A DNA stretch of 64,000 nt from Bolinopsis microptera. Its lineage: Eukaryota > Ctenophora > Tentaculata > Lobata > Bolinopsidae. Where the stretch lies: NCBI RefSeq assembly GCF_026151205.1, contig NC_087079.1:14384445-14448444 (forward strand), given 5' to 3'. Below are positions 63,561-64,000 of the stretch, one piece after another (within the stretch, counting starts at the first letter, position 1; every line of letters begins with the position of its first letter). Position numbers and translations under genes: made by a program. A model generated the notes under the pieces. That model was not told the origin of the DNA. It saw only the letters and a program-made list of their open reading frames with translations, and made no database searches.

Positions 63561-64000
63561 GACTCCCTGTAGATTGCACAATCTCAAGGTCACCTCCACT
63601 GAATGTTTCTAACTCCTCCTCTTGATCACTTTCATCGTCACTTAGTGACCATGGCGATGTAATCTTCTCCTCTAAAACAGGACGGACCTTAATTTCTGTT
63701 GCATGATTAGTTCTTCCAGAATCTGTTTGGCTGATAGAACTTTCACATCGTCCTATGGGTATCATCATGTGTCCTGACTTAGTGATCATTAGATTCTCTT
63801 CTCCTCCGAAAGCATAAACTTTGTCAGTTTCAGTATCGATCTTCATCTTCATCTTTTTCATGGACTCTCTAGACAGTAACAAAGGAATATCATTTTCCAC
63901 AATAAACACGTTTAAAGTTACTTTCTGACCACATATTGTTACTGGGAGTGCTTTTTGTATCCTGGCTGTAACTGCATCTCCATCCCCGAAACAAAAATTC
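63547..64000 (-). pseudogene. LTR element retropepsin fragment (C-terminal part)
   Basis: Continues off the window. The minus strand from 64000 reads FCFGDGDAVTARIQKALPV, then VTLNVFIVENDIPLLLSRES, then MKKMKMKIDTETDKVYAF and TKSGHMMIPIG. FGDG, DIPLLLS..S(M)KK and SGH..IPI are the landmarks of the aspartic protease region of metazoan LTR-element polyproteins. The catalytic DTG-type triad would lie beyond the window edge. Confidence 0.6.

Overview
This is animal nuclear DNA: AT-rich, densely interrupted by spliceosomal introns (GT-AG, one likely GC-AG), with C2H2 zinc fingers, a spliced actin, kringle/ShKT-tailed cathepsins, LINE and LTR retroelements and several MITEs. The species cannot be fixed. 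The gene repertoire (a Wnt co-receptor of LRP5/6 type, ShKT domains, divergent actin) and the many genes nested in introns fit an early-branching metazoan. Large numbers of nested genes have been reported in ctenophores, but that is a weak hint, not a diagnosis.

The backbone of the window is one complete minus-strand gene, an LRP5/6-like receptor, running from 54465 (start, signal peptide) to 15474 (stop). I reconstructed 37 coding exons whose phases chain without a break; they sum to 5157 nt (1718 aa). Order: signal peptide, four (YWTD propeller + EGF) units, six LDL-receptor class A repeats, one membrane span, and a Ser/Arg-rich tail with a single degenerate PPPS motif. Six other genes lie inside its introns: a 23-finger zinc-finger gene (17832-19892, +) in intron 31; an intronless nuclease-helicase (25232-27205, -) in intron 22; three tandem secreted cathepsins with kringle and ShKT tails (33342-36002, 37935-40436, 43360-45841, all +) in the 13.6-kb intron 13; and an actin gene with TATA and CArG boxes (46881-48421, +) in intron 12.

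The most unusual structure is in the receptor introns: tandem arrays abut many of its splice sites, and in several the repeat unit contains the authentic splice site. One 36-bp array repeats a 5' splice site about 31 times in the same phase, so every alternative donor would keep the reading frame.

Left part (1-15473): bases 1 to about 3760 are a second, indel-ridden copy of 18305-22420 (zinc-finger gene plus receptor exons 31-29). It is near-identical for the first ~415 bases and then suddenly noisy, and it carries the empty site of a hAT-type insertion present in the main copy. Then come palindromic interspersed repeats, a broken transposase-like gene, a TA-flanked MITE, and a LINE relic split by a 542-bp MITE with a 10-bp target duplication.

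Right part (54466-64000): unannotated AT-rich DNA with short repeats, a 5'-truncated LINE with an open 604-codon reverse transcriptase frame, and the 3' LTR and internal fragments of a minus-strand LTR retrotransposon that runs off the window.
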